Assembly: GCA_016934055.1 (NCBI GenBank)
Contig: JAFGTR010000100.1
Location: forward strand, 1 to 43,119
Direction: 5' to 3'
DNA length: 43,119 nt
From: Bacteroidales bacterium
GTDB taxonomy: Bacteria; Bacteroidota; Bacteroidia; Bacteroidales; UBA10428
The number at the start of each line of letters is the position of its first letter. The stretch's first letter is position 1. The position numbers and the translations under genes were made by a program. The notes below the pieces were generated by a model. That model searched no databases. It was given only the letters and a program-made list of their open reading frames with translations, and was not told where the DNA came from. Below are positions 1 through 7,898 of this stretch, one piece after another.

Positions 1-3
1 AGA

Positions 4-2634
4 CTATTTCTTCTTCAGATCTGCGATATGTTCCTCCAGTGATTTTATTTTGGTCTCTGCGTCAGCCTTTTTCTTCTGCTCCATCTCAAGCACCTTTCCC
101 GGGGCGTTGCTGACAAATCTGTCGTTGGATAGTTTTTTCATGACTGAGGCAAGGAAACCTATCATATAGGTCAGCTCTTTTTCAAGCTTCTGAAGTTCTG
201 CTTCATAGTTATGCAGTTCGCCAAGAGGAATGTAAAATTCTCCAAACCGGTTGATAAGGCTTGCAGCCCCTTCTACCTTGCCATCAACCTGTTTAATTTC
301 TGAAAGGTGGGCCAGTTTAATGATGGCGGCATCGAAATCATCATCCCGGTCAGCGGCATTTATGAACAACACCAGTTTCTCTTTGGGTGATATCTGATTT
401 GCTTTACGGGTATTCCTGACAAAGGCAATGATTTCCCTGGCGACTTCAAATGCACTGATCATTTTCACGTCAAATGCTTCAATAACCGGTTTGCTCTCAT
501 TCATGATGCTGTTGCCGGCCGGTCTGTCAGACAGTAAATGCCATATTTCTTCAGTAATAAACGGCATAAAAGGATGCAACAGTTTAAGCAGTGTTTCGAA
601 CAGATCTTTGGTAGCCTTTAGGGTATGACTATCAATATGATGTCCGGGGGCAGGCTTGATAAGCTCAAGATACCATGATGCAAACTCATCCCAGAACAAT
701 TTGTAAACCGTCATAAGAGCTTCGGAAATGCGGTATTGATTGAAGTCTTCCTCGATTTCTGCAACAGCCTGTTTCATCCTTTCACCGAACCAGGTAACAG
801 CAACCCGGGCAGCCTCGCCGGGCAGAGCTTTCGGATCAGCCTGCCAGGAATTCACAAGCCTGAAAGCGTTCCATATCTTATTGGCAAAATTGCGTCCCTG
901 TTCGGGAAGACTTTCATCGAACAGCAGATCGTTGCCGGCAGGAGAGCATAATAACATGCCCACCCGTACACCATCGGCTCCGTATTTTTCTATCAGCTTA
1001 AGCGGATCGGGTGAGTTTCCCAGTGACTTTGACATTTTCCGACGCCTGGTGTCGCGCACGATGCCGGTAAGGTATACATTATGAAAAGGCTTTTTCCCGG
1101 TGTATTCATAGCCCGCCATGATCATGCGGGCCACCCAGAAGAACAGGATCTCGGGAGCTGTGATCAGGTCGTCGGTAGGGTAATAGTATTTCATATCAGG
1201 ATTGTCAGGATTCCGTATACCGTCAAAAACTGAAACAGGCCAGAGCCATGACGAGAACCAGGTGTCAAGCACATCCTCATCCTGAATGAGGTCTTCCTGC
1301 CGAAGACCGGTTCTTCCGGTTTCAGCTTTTGCCTTTTCAAGGGCTTTGAGTGGTGTTTCGGCCACAACAAATTCATTGGTGCCGGCGATATAATACGCCG
1401 GTATCCGGTGACCCCACCACAGCTGTCTTGATATGCACCAGTCCCTGACATTTTCAATCCAGTAACGGTATGTGTTTTTAAACTTGGCGGGATAAAGCTG
1501 TATGTTATCGTTCATCACGTTTTCCAGGGCAGGCTGCGCCAGGTCTTTCATCTTCAGGAACCATTGCATTGACAGCCTCGGCTCAATGACGGCATCTGTC
1601 CTTTCGGAATACCCGATTTTGTTGACGTAGTCTTCCTCTTTTGCCAGCAGGCCTTTCTCTGCAAGCATTTTGACAATTTTCCCGCGGGCTTTGAAACGGT
1701 CAACACCGGTAAGAATTTCTGCTTTTTCGTTCAGTGTTCCGTCGTCATTGAAAATGTCAATACTGTCGAGTTTGTGTCTGAGCCCTATCTCATAGTCATT
1801 GATGTCGTGAGCCGGTGTAATTTTCAGGCATCCTGTTCCGAATGCCATGTCCACGTATTCATCCTCAATGATCGGAACGAGGCGGTTCACCAGAGGAACA
1901 TACACCTTTTTGCCCTTTAAGTGTCTGAACCTCTCATCAGCAGGATTGACACATACAGCGGTATCCCCCAGTATGGTCTCAGGCCGCGTGGTGGCAATGG
2001 TCACAAATCCGTCTTCATCTTCTATCCTGTATTTCACAAAGTATAGTTTCGATTTGACCTCGCGGTAGATCACTTCTTCATCAGAAACAGCGGTTTTGGC
2101 AGACGGGTCCCAGTTTACCATGCGCACGCCACGGTATATTTTCTTTTTATTGAACAAATCTACAAAAACATGGATAACGCTTTCAGACATGTCATCGTCC
2201 ATGGTGAATTTCGTCCTTTCCCAGTCACATGAAGCGCCCAATTTCTTAAGCTGCTCGAGTATAATACCGCCATGTTTACGTTTCCATTCCCATGCGTGCT
2301 CAAGGAATTTCTCGCGGCTGATGTCTTTCTTTTCGATGCCTTCACTTTTCAGTTTAGCCACAACCCTGGCTTCGGTTGCAATGGAAGCATGGTCGATGCC
2401 CGGCACCCAGAGCGCATTTTTACCCGACATGCGGGCTCGCCTGATGAGCAGGTCCTGTAGGGTGTTGTTCAGCATATGCCCCATGTGCAGCACGCCTGTG
2501 ACATTAGGAGGGGGAATGACGATCGTATAGGGCTGGCGTTCATCGGGTTTTGACCGGAAAAAACCTTTCTTTAACCAATATTGATACCATTTATCTTCTA
2601 CCTGAAGCGGATTGTATTTTGTTGCAATTTCCAT
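4..2634 (-). CDS. valS: Valine--tRNA ligase
   Basis: Class Ia aminoacyl-tRNA synthetase that charges tRNA-Val with valine in the cytoplasm. The 876-residue protein is full length. The HIGH signature is seen as HMGH (residues 50-53) after PPPNVTGVL, and the KMSKS loop at 533-537. The editing (CP1) domain lies between, with [12 protein letters not shown] (215-226) and a [12 protein letters not shown] block (266-277). An anticodon-binding helical domain follows, and a C-terminal coiled-coil tail rich in Lys/Glu (about 810-876) is typical of ValRS. It is transcribed alone, away from the DUF1573 gene across a 444-bp repeat-rich spacer. The TAG stop lies just inside the left edge of the window, so the gene is complete. 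Identification is very secure. Confidence 0.98.
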   Translation of the reverse strand: MEIATKYNPLQVEDKWYQYWLKKGFFRSKPDERQPYTIVIPPPNVTGVLHMGHMLNNTLQDLLIRRARMSGKNALWVPGIDHASIATEARVVAKLKSEGIEKKDISREKFLEHAWEWKRKHGGIILEQLKKLGASCDWERTKFTMDDDMSESVIHVFVDLFNKKKIYRGVRMVNWDPSAKTAVSDEEVIYREVKSKLYFVKYRIEDEDGFVTIATTRPETILGDTAVCVNPADERFRHLKGKKVYVPLVNRLVPIIEDEYVDMAFGTGCLKITPAHDINDYEIGLRHKLDSIDIFNDDGTLNEKAEILTGVDRFKARGKIVKMLAEKGLLAKEEDYVNKIGYSERTDAVIEPRLSMQWFLKMKDLAQPALENVMNDNIQLYPAKFKNTYRYWIENVRDWCISRQLWWGHRIPAYYIAGTNEFVVAETPLKALEKAKAETGRTGLRQEDLIQDEDVLDTWFSSWLWPVSVFDGIRNPDNPDMKYYYPTDDLITAPEILFFWVARMIMAGYEYTGKKPFHNVYLTGIVRDTRRRKMSKSLGNSPDPLKLIEKYGADGVRVGMLLCSPAGNDLLFDESLPEQGRNFANKIWNAFRLVNSWQADPKALPGEAARVAVTWFGERMKQAVAEIEEDFNQYRISEALMTVYKLFWDEFASWYLELIKPAPGHHIDSHTLKATKDLFETLLKLLHPFMPFITEEIWHLLSDRPAGNSIMNESKPVIEAFDVKMISAFEVAREIIAFVRNTRKANQISPKEKLVLFINAADRDDDFDAAIIKLAHLSEIKQVDGKVEGAASLINRFGEFYIPLGELHNYEAELQKLEKELTYMIGFLASVMKKLSNDRFVSNAPGKVLEMEQKKKADAETKIKSLEEHIADLKKK

Positions 2635-2728
2635 GTACTATAATATTGTTGTGCAACCGGGTTGCTGAAATTTCCGCTAAAATAAGAATAAATTGTTAAT
2701 CTGTTCACGGTTCACGGATAGTCACATT

Positions 2729-2855
2729 ACTGGCGCAAGTGTCCGCTTGTGCCTATTTGTTTATTGAGTATTCTGGTATTATAAACAAATTAATGATATG
2801 AACATTATTAAATAATATGTATTGATCACCAGGCACAAGCGGACCTTGCGCCAGT
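2729..2855. mobile_element. MITE-like inverted-repeat element (ACAAGCGGA family)
   Basis: Two arms of about 24-25 bp, 2729-2753 and 2831-2855, are reverse complements apart from a one-base indel and one change. Each arm is itself a near-palindrome with the core GGCACAAGCGGAC. A second, inner 9-bp inverted pair (ATTTGTTTA at 2755-2763, TAAACAAAT at 2782-2790) lies inside. There is no coding capacity, so it would be a non-autonomous element or a pair of REP sequences. A third copy of the arm is at 12243-12268 and a related stem at 6919-6950. Transposase origin is inferred; none is encoded in the window. Confidence 0.6.
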
Positions 2856-2865
2856 GGGGGTAAAA

Positions 2866-2907
2866 CAGTCCACAGTCCACAGTCCACAGTTCACAGTTCA
2901 CAGTTCA
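2866..2907. repeat. Heptamer tandem array (CAGTCCA/CAGTTCA, 6 units)
   Basis: Six contiguous 7-bp units: three CAGTCCA then three CAGTTCA, with no indels. Two more units of the type GTTCACG stand at 2703-2716. Read on the other strand the core is GTGAA, the same core as the arrays at 13894-13921 and 41475-41530. Confidence 0.85.
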
Positions 2908-2914
2908 CGGTAAA

Positions 2915-2974
2915 TCTTCAAATTTTCAAACCTGCCTGCCGTCAGGTAGGTCTTCAAATTTTCAAATCTTCAAA
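2915..2974. repeat. Octamer array TCTTCAAA/TTTTCAAA interrupted by a 20-bp palindrome
   Basis: Units of 8 bp run 2915-2922 and 2923-2930, then resume at 2951-2958, 2959-2966 and 2967-2974. Between them sits an imperfect palindrome (2931-2950, CCTGCCTG..CAGGTAGG). The array resumes in phase on the other side, as if the palindrome had been inserted into a pre-existing array. Confidence 0.75.
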
Positions 2975-3044
2975 CTTTTCGACCATCTTTCTCGTAAAAA
3001 CGGATAAGTTTATAATTATTTAAACAAGAAATTATTATTTCACT

Positions 3045-3052
3045 TATTTTTG
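3045..3052 (+). promoter_or_regulatory. Putative Bacteroidota -7 box (TATTTTTG)
   Basis: TATTTTTG followed by C matches the Bacteroidota primary sigma -7 consensus TAnnTTTG and lies 27 bp before the DUF1573 start codon, a plausible distance. No clear -33 TTTG was found, so this is a motif match only. Confidence 0.5.
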
Positions 3053-3078
3053 CACATGATTTAAAACTTAGCTGTAAA

Positions 3079-3504
3079 ATGAAAAAGATTCTGACGGTTT
3101 TATTGATTTCTGTATTTGCTATTTCAACCAGTTGTTCGCAATCGACTGATGCGGCGGATAAAAATTCAAGCGCGCCAAAAATTGAGTTTGAAAAACTGGT
3201 GCATGATTTTGGTACCATTCTGCATGGTGGCGACGGAACATATGAATTTGTTTTTAAAAATGGCGGTACAGATCCTTTGATAATAAACAATGTGAGATCA
3301 TCCTGCGGTTGTACCAGGCCGGAATGGTCAGCTGAACCGGTAAAAAAAGGGGAAAAGTCATCGGTAAAAGTTGGTTATAATACCCGTCTGATCGGGCCTT
3401 TTTCCAAGTCTATTACGGTATATTCCAATGCCACCAATGCCGCTGTGACACTAACCATAAAGGGAACCGTAACCCCTGCTGAAGAGGAAAAGCCGAAGCA
3501 ATAG
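3079..3504 (+). CDS. DUF1573 domain lipoprotein
   Basis: A 141-residue exported protein of unknown function. The N-terminus is a lipoprotein signal with hydrophobic core and a lipobox-like STSC at Cys19. The rest is one DUF1573 domain (about 33-134), recognised by the pattern HDFGTI...F.F.N.G..PL.I..V..SCGCT, which in Bacteroidota forms a small immunoglobulin-like (ASH/MSP-like) fold. The paired cysteines of SCGC (about residues 75-77) are kept. It is probably anchored to a membrane facing the periplasm. The aminotransferase gene follows 79 bp downstream on the same strand and could be co-transcribed. Family assignment is secure; role is unknown. Confidence 0.9.
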   Translation: MKKILTVLLISVFAISTSCSQSTDAADKNSSAPKIEFEKLVHDFGTILHGGDGTYEFVFKNGGTDPLIINNVRSSCGCTRPEWSAEPVKKGEKSSVKVGYNTRLIGPFSKSITVYSNATNAAVTLTIKGTVTPAEEEKPKQ

Positions 3505-3583
3505 TATCGCAAGACATATTATTTTTTGACTTTTTCCTGTGTTTGCATAAGGAAAAGAATAGATTATTTTAACCTTTTAGCTA

Positions 3584-4819
3584 ATGCCTGACATATCGAA
3601 ACGGGGCATCCGTATGCCCAATTCACCAATTCGCAAATTGGTTCCGCTGGCCGAAGAGGCTATCCGGAGAGGAACCACTGTATACCGGTTAAATATTGGT
3701 CAACCCGATATCCCGACATCACCCAACGCGCTTGAGTCAATACGGAACATGGCAGCGAAGGTTGTTGATTACGGCCACAGTGCCGGCAATGAGTCTTTGC
3801 GCAGGAAATTTGCCCGTTATTACAAGACCATCAACATTGATCTTGAATATTCAGATATTCTGATCACCACCGGTGCTTCGGAGGCTATTACACTAACCCT
3901 GCTGACATGCCTGAACGCCGGTGACGAGATCATTGTTCCCGAGCCATTCTATGCGAACTATTTCAGTTTTGCAATAGCAAGTGATGTTAACGTTGTTCCT
4001 ATTACATCAAACATTGAAACAGGTTTTGCACTGCCGCCGATCAGCGAGTTTGAAAAATTGATCACCCCGAAGACAAGGGCCATCATTATTTGTAATCCCA
4101 ACAATCCTACAGGTCATGTTTATTCTTACGAAGATCTTAAGCAATTGCGTGACCTGGTATTGAAACACGATTTGTTTTTTATTTGCGATGAAGTATACCG
4201 CGATTTGTGTTATGACGGTAAGACTTTTGCATCAGCTATGCAGATAACCAGACTGGAAAAACATCTTGTACTGATCGATTCGGTATCAAAACGATACAGC
4301 GCTACAGGCTTGCGTGTTGGCGTGATGGCATCAAAAAACAAGGCGTTGCTGCAGACGGCACTTAAATTTTGCCAGGCCCGCCTGTGCCCTCCCAATATCG
4401 GTCAGCTTGCAGCCGAGGCTGCCCTTGATTCTCCGCCCGAATACCTCGATATGGTGTATCAGGAATTTCTGAAACGAAGGAATTTTATTGTGAAAGAGCT
4501 GAACAGCATGGAAGGCGTATATTGTCCTGTCCCAAAAGGGGCCTTTTATGTGATGGTAAAACTTCCGGTTGACGATGCTGAAAAGTTTGCCATGTGGATG
4601 CTTCAGGAATTCTCATACAACGATCAGACAGTCATGCTGGCCCCGGGTTCAGGTTTTTACTTCAACACCAACCTGGGGAAACAGGAAGTACGGGTTGCCT
4701 ATGTTCTCAACATCGATGATTTAAAAAAGGCCATGGAATGCCTGAGAAGGGGACTAATGGCTTATCCCGGGAGACAGGTGGGGGAGAAAAAGATTGAAAC
4801 TATAGCCGGTAACCGGTAA
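3584..4819 (+). CDS. PLP-dependent aminotransferase, class I/II (aspartate aminotransferase-like)
   Basis: A 411-residue fold-type I aminotransferase. Visible motifs are the substrate-side LNIGQPDIPT (36-45), TTGASEAI (95-102), the NPNNPTG block (171-177), the cofactor-binding DEVYRD (202-207) and the Schiff-base lysine in SVSKRYSATGLRVG (Lys236). The distal substrate-carboxylate arginine is expected in VRVAYV near the C-terminus. It transfers amino groups between an amino acid (probably aspartate or an aromatic/branched residue) and 2-oxoglutarate in the cytoplasm; the substrate cannot be decided from sequence. The start at MPDISKRG is taken because it precedes the conserved N-terminal arm. 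Nothing is missing. Confidence 0.93.
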   Translation: MPDISKRGIRMPNSPIRKLVPLAEEAIRRGTTVYRLNIGQPDIPTSPNALESIRNMAAKVVDYGHSAGNESLRRKFARYYKTINIDLEYSDILITTGASEAITLTLLTCLNAGDEIIVPEPFYANYFSFAIASDVNVVPITSNIETGFALPPISEFEKLITPKTRAIIICNPNNPTGHVYSYEDLKQLRDLVLKHDLFFICDEVYRDLCYDGKTFASAMQITRLEKHLVLIDSVSKRYSATGLRVGVMASKNKALLQTALKFCQARLCPPNIGQLAAEAALDSPPEYLDMVYQEFLKRRNFIVKELNSMEGVYCPVPKGAFYVMVKLPVDDAEKFAMWMLQEFSYNDQTVMLAPGSGFYFNTNLGKQEVRVAYVLNIDDLKKAMECLRRGLMAYPGRQVGEKKIETIAGNR

Positions 4820-4822
4820 GGG

Positions 4823-4894
4823 GGTTTTGCGGTCGTACGGTCTACTGGTCATGTGGTCTTCTGGTCTCCTGGTCGTGCAGTCTACTGGTTTTGC
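4823..4894. repeat. Octamer tandem array GGTCNNNN (9 units)
   Basis: Nine exact 8-bp units with a fixed GGTC (or close) and four variable bases: GGTTTTGC, GGTCGTAC, GGTCTACT, GGTCATGT, GGTCTTCT, GGTCTCCT, GGTCGTGC, AGTCTACT, GGTTTTGC. The first and last unit are identical. It starts four bases after the aminotransferase stop codon. Confidence 0.85.
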
Positions 4895-5178
4895 AACCTG
4901 ATTATCCTCTTTTGTTTTCTTTTACCTGGTTTCCTGAGTCCTGACACTTTTTTTATCTGGCTTAATATAGGCCATGATGTTTTATAACCGTATGCCGTTA
5001 TTGCACTTAAAATTTTAAACTCAAAGCAACTTTTTGCTTTTTATTTTGTCTATAATAACAGAAAAAGTAAACACGATTTTTTCTTGTGATGGATAAACAT
5101 ATTTGGAACAATCTGTCGTTAATATAAACGGATTGATGGCATTGTATCATAAGGAAAAACACCATATACCGCACTAAA
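4895..5178. other. Spacer before the short-chain dehydrogenase, nothing recognised
   Basis: AT-rich sequence between the octamer array and the dehydrogenase start. It has T-rich tracts but no clear hairpin terminator, no palindrome and no credible small gene. The dehydrogenase promoter should lie in its right half; the closest box-like sequence, CATATTTG near 5098, is a weak match. Confidence 0.5.
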
Positions 5179-6216
5179 ATGAAAAATCTGGTTGAACCTG
5201 AAAAGCACGGGCTGGCCCGCACAATTCTGAGAGCCGCAGAACACCTGCCTGCACTCAAACGGATGTTGAAGGGCATGGTTGGCATTAAATATTTTATGCC
5301 GCCGGTAATGCATCTGAAAGGCATTAAACACTTTCTGATTCTTCCGGAAAAGCAGTCCCCCGAAATGAGGTATCCTGTTGTTGAGGAAAGACATGATTAC
5401 CGGAAAATAGTCATCATTACCGGTGCCACGAGCGGTATCGGAAAGGCTTTCGCGCATCATTTCGCCCGTCAGGGATATGACCTGCTGATCACCGGAAGAA
5501 GAAGGAGTATCATCAACAGCGTTGCACATGAGATCAGAAGGGAATATGGCGTGCAGGTTAAGGTTGTCATAGCCGATCTGGCCGTAAAGGAAGATTTGTC
5601 GTCATTCCTGCAGATCATTGACAGGCAGCGGAATATCGAAGTGCTGGTAAATAATGCCGGATACGGTATGAACCGGGGTTTCAGTGAAGATGAGATTGGT
5701 CATCAGCTGGCCATGATGAACGTGCATGTAAATGCCCCGCTTATATTAATTCATAAAGTCCTGCCGCAAATGATTAAAAAAAGGAACGGAACCATCATAA
5801 ACGTTTCATCTATGGCAGCTTATTTTCCGGCTTCAGGCAGTGTCATGTATACCAGCACCAAATCATTCCTGAAGAGTTTTTCGGAATCGCTTTTTCTGGA
5901 TGTGGGGCGATACGGGATCAGGGTTCAATGCCTTTGTCCCGGTTTTACCAACAGTGACTTCCACAGGGATTTAAATATACAGATTAACAGGATTAACAAT
6001 GGTTTGCTTCCTTTTATGGAACCATCTGATGTAGTTCAGTATTCGGTGAAATGCCTTGAAAAGGGCAGGGTCGTTTGTGTTCCGGGATTTATTAACAGGC
6101 TGCTGATAATATTATTATCCGTTATACCCAGGAGTCTTTACTATCGTTTTTCATTAAGGCTGGAAAAGAAAGTCAGGAGGGTTAAAGAAAATACAACAAT
6201 GCCTGTTCTTCAATAA
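5179..6216 (+). CDS. Short-chain dehydrogenase/reductase (SDR) with N-terminal extension
   Basis: A 345-residue NAD(P)-dependent oxidoreductase. The Rossmann glycine motif TGATSGIG is at 81-88, the NNAGYG motif at 158-163, the catalytic serine near 210 and the YxxxK pair is Tyr224/Lys228 in YTSTK, so the active site is complete. The ITGRRR after beta-2 suggests NADP preference. Classical SDRs begin a few residues before the glycine motif; here about 75 extra residues precede it and their role is unknown. A later start (Met63) would give a standard-length enzyme and cannot be excluded. The C-terminal region carries a hydrophobic stretch (LLIILLSVIPRSLYYRF) that may touch the membrane, as in DltE/fatty-acyl reductase-like SDRs. 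Substrate unknown. Confidence 0.88.
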   Translation: MKNLVEPEKHGLARTILRAAEHLPALKRMLKGMVGIKYFMPPVMHLKGIKHFLILPEKQSPEMRYPVVEERHDYRKIVIITGATSGIGKAFAHHFARQGYDLLITGRRRSIINSVAHEIRREYGVQVKVVIADLAVKEDLSSFLQIIDRQRNIEVLVNNAGYGMNRGFSEDEIGHQLAMMNVHVNAPLILIHKVLPQMIKKRNGTIINVSSMAAYFPASGSVMYTSTKSFLKSFSESLFLDVGRYGIRVQCLCPGFTNSDFHRDLNIQINRINNGLLPFMEPSDVVQYSVKCLEKGRVVCVPGFINRLLIILLSVIPRSLYYRFSLRLEKKVRRVKENTTMPVLQ

Positions 6217-6224
6217 TTATTTGA

Positions 6225-6232
6225 TAAGTTTG
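6225..6232 (+). promoter_or_regulatory. Putative -7 box (TAAGTTTG) of the START-like gene
   Basis: TAAGTTTG followed by C matches TAnnTTTG and lies between the SDR stop and the next start codon, 23 bp before the ATG. It would give the START-like gene its own promoter despite the short 39-bp gap. Confidence 0.5.
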
Positions 6233-6255
6233 CACCATAATTTAAACAAGAAACC

Positions 6256-6900
6256 ATGCTGTTACAATTATTATTGGTTTCCGGATTCATATTATTGTGT
6301 CCGAAGAACAGTTCGGACCTGTCTTTGGGAAAAATGAACGCTATAAACAGCGGCTGGCGGATGGAAAGAGATGCAGACGGTGTGAAAACCTATGTGCGTT
6401 GGATTGAACCGGAAGGTTCGGAGAAAGTCAGGGAAAGGAAGAGCATTATGGCGGTTAACTGTTCAGTTGAAGATATCGTTTGGCTTTTATCCGATATGGA
6501 AAGCACGGATTTATGGATGGGCGGTATACGAGAGTGTTACTGTCTGAAAAAGGTGAGCAATTCAGAATGGTACGCCTATACCTTATTTAACATACCATGG
6601 CCGTTTGAGAAACGCGACCTGGTATCAAATTTCAATGTGAAAAGGTCAGGTGAGAACAACAGTGTCACCATTCATATCAGCAGCCGCGACCGGTATATTC
6701 CCCTGAAATCCGATATTACACGGTTGGCAGATTACACAGCAGTCTGGACTATTGCCGGCGCAGGTAAGGACAGGGTCTGGGTTTCCTTTTCGGCTGTTTC
6801 CAATGATCCGCCTATGTTTCCGAGGACACTCCAGGATCCTATTTTGCTCCGCATGTTTCATAATAACCTGGTGAACCTGAAAAAACTGCTGGAGGGGTGA
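6256..6900 (+). CDS. START-domain lipid-binding-like protein
   Basis: A 214-residue protein with an N-terminal hydrophobic stretch (MLLQLLLVSGFILLCP), probably a signal peptide, so it is likely exported. The body (about 30-212) has the pattern of bacterial START/SRPBCC proteins: GWRMERDADGVKTYVR at the start of the domain, then a segment with W-x-x-G, PWPFEKRDLV, and a long C-terminal helix (PRTLQDPILLRMFHNNLVNLKKLLEG). The fold makes a hydrophobic cavity that binds lipids or other apolar ligands; the ligand here is unknown. It follows the SDR gene by 39 bp, and the two may act in one lipid-related step, which is inference. Confidence 0.82.
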   Translation: MLLQLLLVSGFILLCPKNSSDLSLGKMNAINSGWRMERDADGVKTYVRWIEPEGSEKVRERKSIMAVNCSVEDIVWLLSDMESTDLWMGGIRECYCLKKVSNSEWYAYTLFNIPWPFEKRDLVSNFNVKRSGENNSVTIHISSRDRYIPLKSDITRLADYTAVWTIAGAGKDRVWVSFSAVSNDPPMFPRTLQDPILLRMFHNNLVNLKKLLEG

Positions 6901-6918
6901 AGATATATTTTCAAGCAG

Positions 6919-6950
6919 TCAATGGAGGATACAAGCGGAAGCTCCATTGA
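6919..6950. repeat. REP-like hairpin containing ACAAGCGGA
   Basis: A perfect 9-bp stem, TCAATGGAG (6919-6927) with CTCCATTGA (6942-6950), loops out GATACAAGCGGAAG. The ACAAGCGGA loop core is shared with the inverted repeats at 2729-2855 and 12243-12268. It could also act as a weak terminator for the START-like gene, but there is no T-tract. Confidence 0.6.
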
Positions 6951-6983
6951 GAGATTGGGGTTAGTAACCGGTATGCAGTCCCT

Positions 6984-7002
6984 CAATAATTGATAATTAT
7001 TG
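6984..7002. repeat. AT-rich hairpin CAATAATT-GAT-AATTATTG
   Basis: A perfect 8-bp stem with a 3-nt loop, of unknown role. Confidence 0.5.
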
Positions 7003-7069
7003 CCCCAAGAAGAATAACATGTTTTATTTCAGCATTTGGAATTATAGATTATGGATGCTTTTATTATGG

Positions 7070-7255
7070 CCCCGGAGGGGTCAACTGTTTGTAGCAAAAG
7101 AAGTACACTTGATTACTGTTCCCCGCGTCCCGCCGAATAGCGGGACGTAAGGATTTATGATGAATTGCCATGGTATTGCTATAAACAGATCACTCCTACG
7201 GAGTTGATTTTTTGCTCATTAAACTTGTACTACAAACAGTTCGCACCTATGGTGC
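7070..7255. repeat. Cluster of short three-base-loop hairpins
   Basis: CCCC-GGA-GGGG at 7070-7080, ACTCC-TAC-GGAGT at 7192-7204 and GCACC-TAT-GGTGC at 7243-7255 share the same plan (4-5 bp stem, 3-nt loop) while differing in stem sequence. A larger hairpin, CGTCCCGC-6 nt-GCGGGACG, is at 7126-7147. Flanks contain related ACTACAAACAGTT and CTGTTTGTAGCA words. Confidence 0.6.
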
Positions 7256-7309
7256 TTAGAACGGTGAAACCAGAGAAAATAAGTTAATACATTAAATATC
7301 TGAACTATA

Positions 7310-7317
7310 TAATTTTG
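7310..7317 (+). promoter_or_regulatory. Putative -7 box (TAATTTTG) of the DUF2062 gene
   Basis: TAATTTTG matches TAnnTTTG, 17 bp before the start codon at 7335. No -33 element was identified. Confidence 0.4.
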
Positions 7318-7334
7318 TTACAAAAAAGCATTTA

Positions 7335-7787
7335 ATGATGAAATTATCATGGAACCGGATCAGGGGTATGACACAGCGATTGATAGCGATTAAAGGCAAT
7401 CCACGGGATATTGCCAGCGGTTATGCCCTGGGTATTTTCCTGGCCACAACACCTTTCATCGGCTTCAAGATTTTCATCGCGTTGTTTTTATCTGCATTAT
7501 TCCGGTGGAACAAGATAGCATCTGTTGTAGGGGTTTACCATGTAAATCCGCTCACCGGTCCTCCCTTTTATGCTCTGGCATTTCTTGTGGGGAAGGCTGT
7601 ACTGGGTACAGAGGGGCAGTTTGTTTATCCCACAGGAGGTGGTATGGCCGCGATTATTCATGTCTTTACCGGCGCCGGTCACGTATTTCTTTCATTGCTG
7701 ATCGGGGGGCTGATTCTCGGCATTCCGTTGACCGTGATTGCCTTCCTGTCGGCGAAGAAACTTATGCTGAGCCGGCAAAGGGTGTGA
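7335..7787 (+). CDS. DUF2062 membrane protein
   Basis: A 150-residue membrane protein of the DUF2062 family. An amphipathic N-terminus with GNPRDIASGYALGIFLATTPFIGFK (22-46) is the family signature, followed by a segment NPLTGPPFYALAFLVGKAVLG and a C-terminal hydrophobic helix (about 117-140), giving three to four membrane segments. Function is unknown; in many bacteria the domain is fused to or sits near glycosyltransferases or DedA-type membrane proteins. It stands alone here, with its own likely promoter and a hairpin terminator 19 bp downstream of the stop. Confidence 0.85.
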   Translation: MMKLSWNRIRGMTQRLIAIKGNPRDIASGYALGIFLATTPFIGFKIFIALFLSALFRWNKIASVVGVYHVNPLTGPPFYALAFLVGKAVLGTEGQFVYPTGGGMAAIIHVFTGAGHVFLSLLIGGLILGIPLTVIAFLSAKKLMLSRQRV

Positions 7788-7806
7788 TATGTCACAGAGA
7801 AAAAAG

Positions 7807-7834
7807 AAGTCCGTAGGAACCAGCCTACGGACTT
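7807..7834 (+). terminator. Hairpin terminator after the DUF2062 gene
   Basis: A perfect 11-bp stem, AAGTCCGTAGG (7807-7817) and CCTACGGACTT (7824-7834), with a 6-nt loop. It is preceded by an A-run and followed by a weakly T-rich TACTTTATCT. It lies between convergent genes, so it may act on both. Confidence 0.7.
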
Positions 7835-7898
7835 ACTTTATCTATAAACAGAACCGGAGAATATTCAAATATTCATTATTTGTTAGTTTATAATCCTG

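Larger units (their letters stand above)
2635..3078. other. Divergent spacer valS / DUF1573, repeat-rich, no gene
   Basis: This 444-bp spacer between divergent genes holds a MITE-like inverted repeat (2729-2855), two heptamer-type arrays (2703-2716 and 2866-2907), an octamer array split by a 20-bp palindrome (2915-2974), and a promoter-like box near 3045. I see no credible coding region or structured RNA in it. Confidence 0.7.
6901..7334. other. Spacer with several small hairpins, no gene
   Basis: This 434-bp spacer has no credible coding region. It carries hairpins at 6919-6950, 6984-7002, 7070-7080, 7126-7147, 7192-7204 and 7243-7255, and a promoter-like TAATTTTG at 7310-7317. Confidence 0.65.

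Noticed and set aside
2096..2530. 144-codon plus-strand frame opposite valS
   Set aside because: Lies fully antisense to the valS catalytic region, whose coding is certain; no domain recognised.
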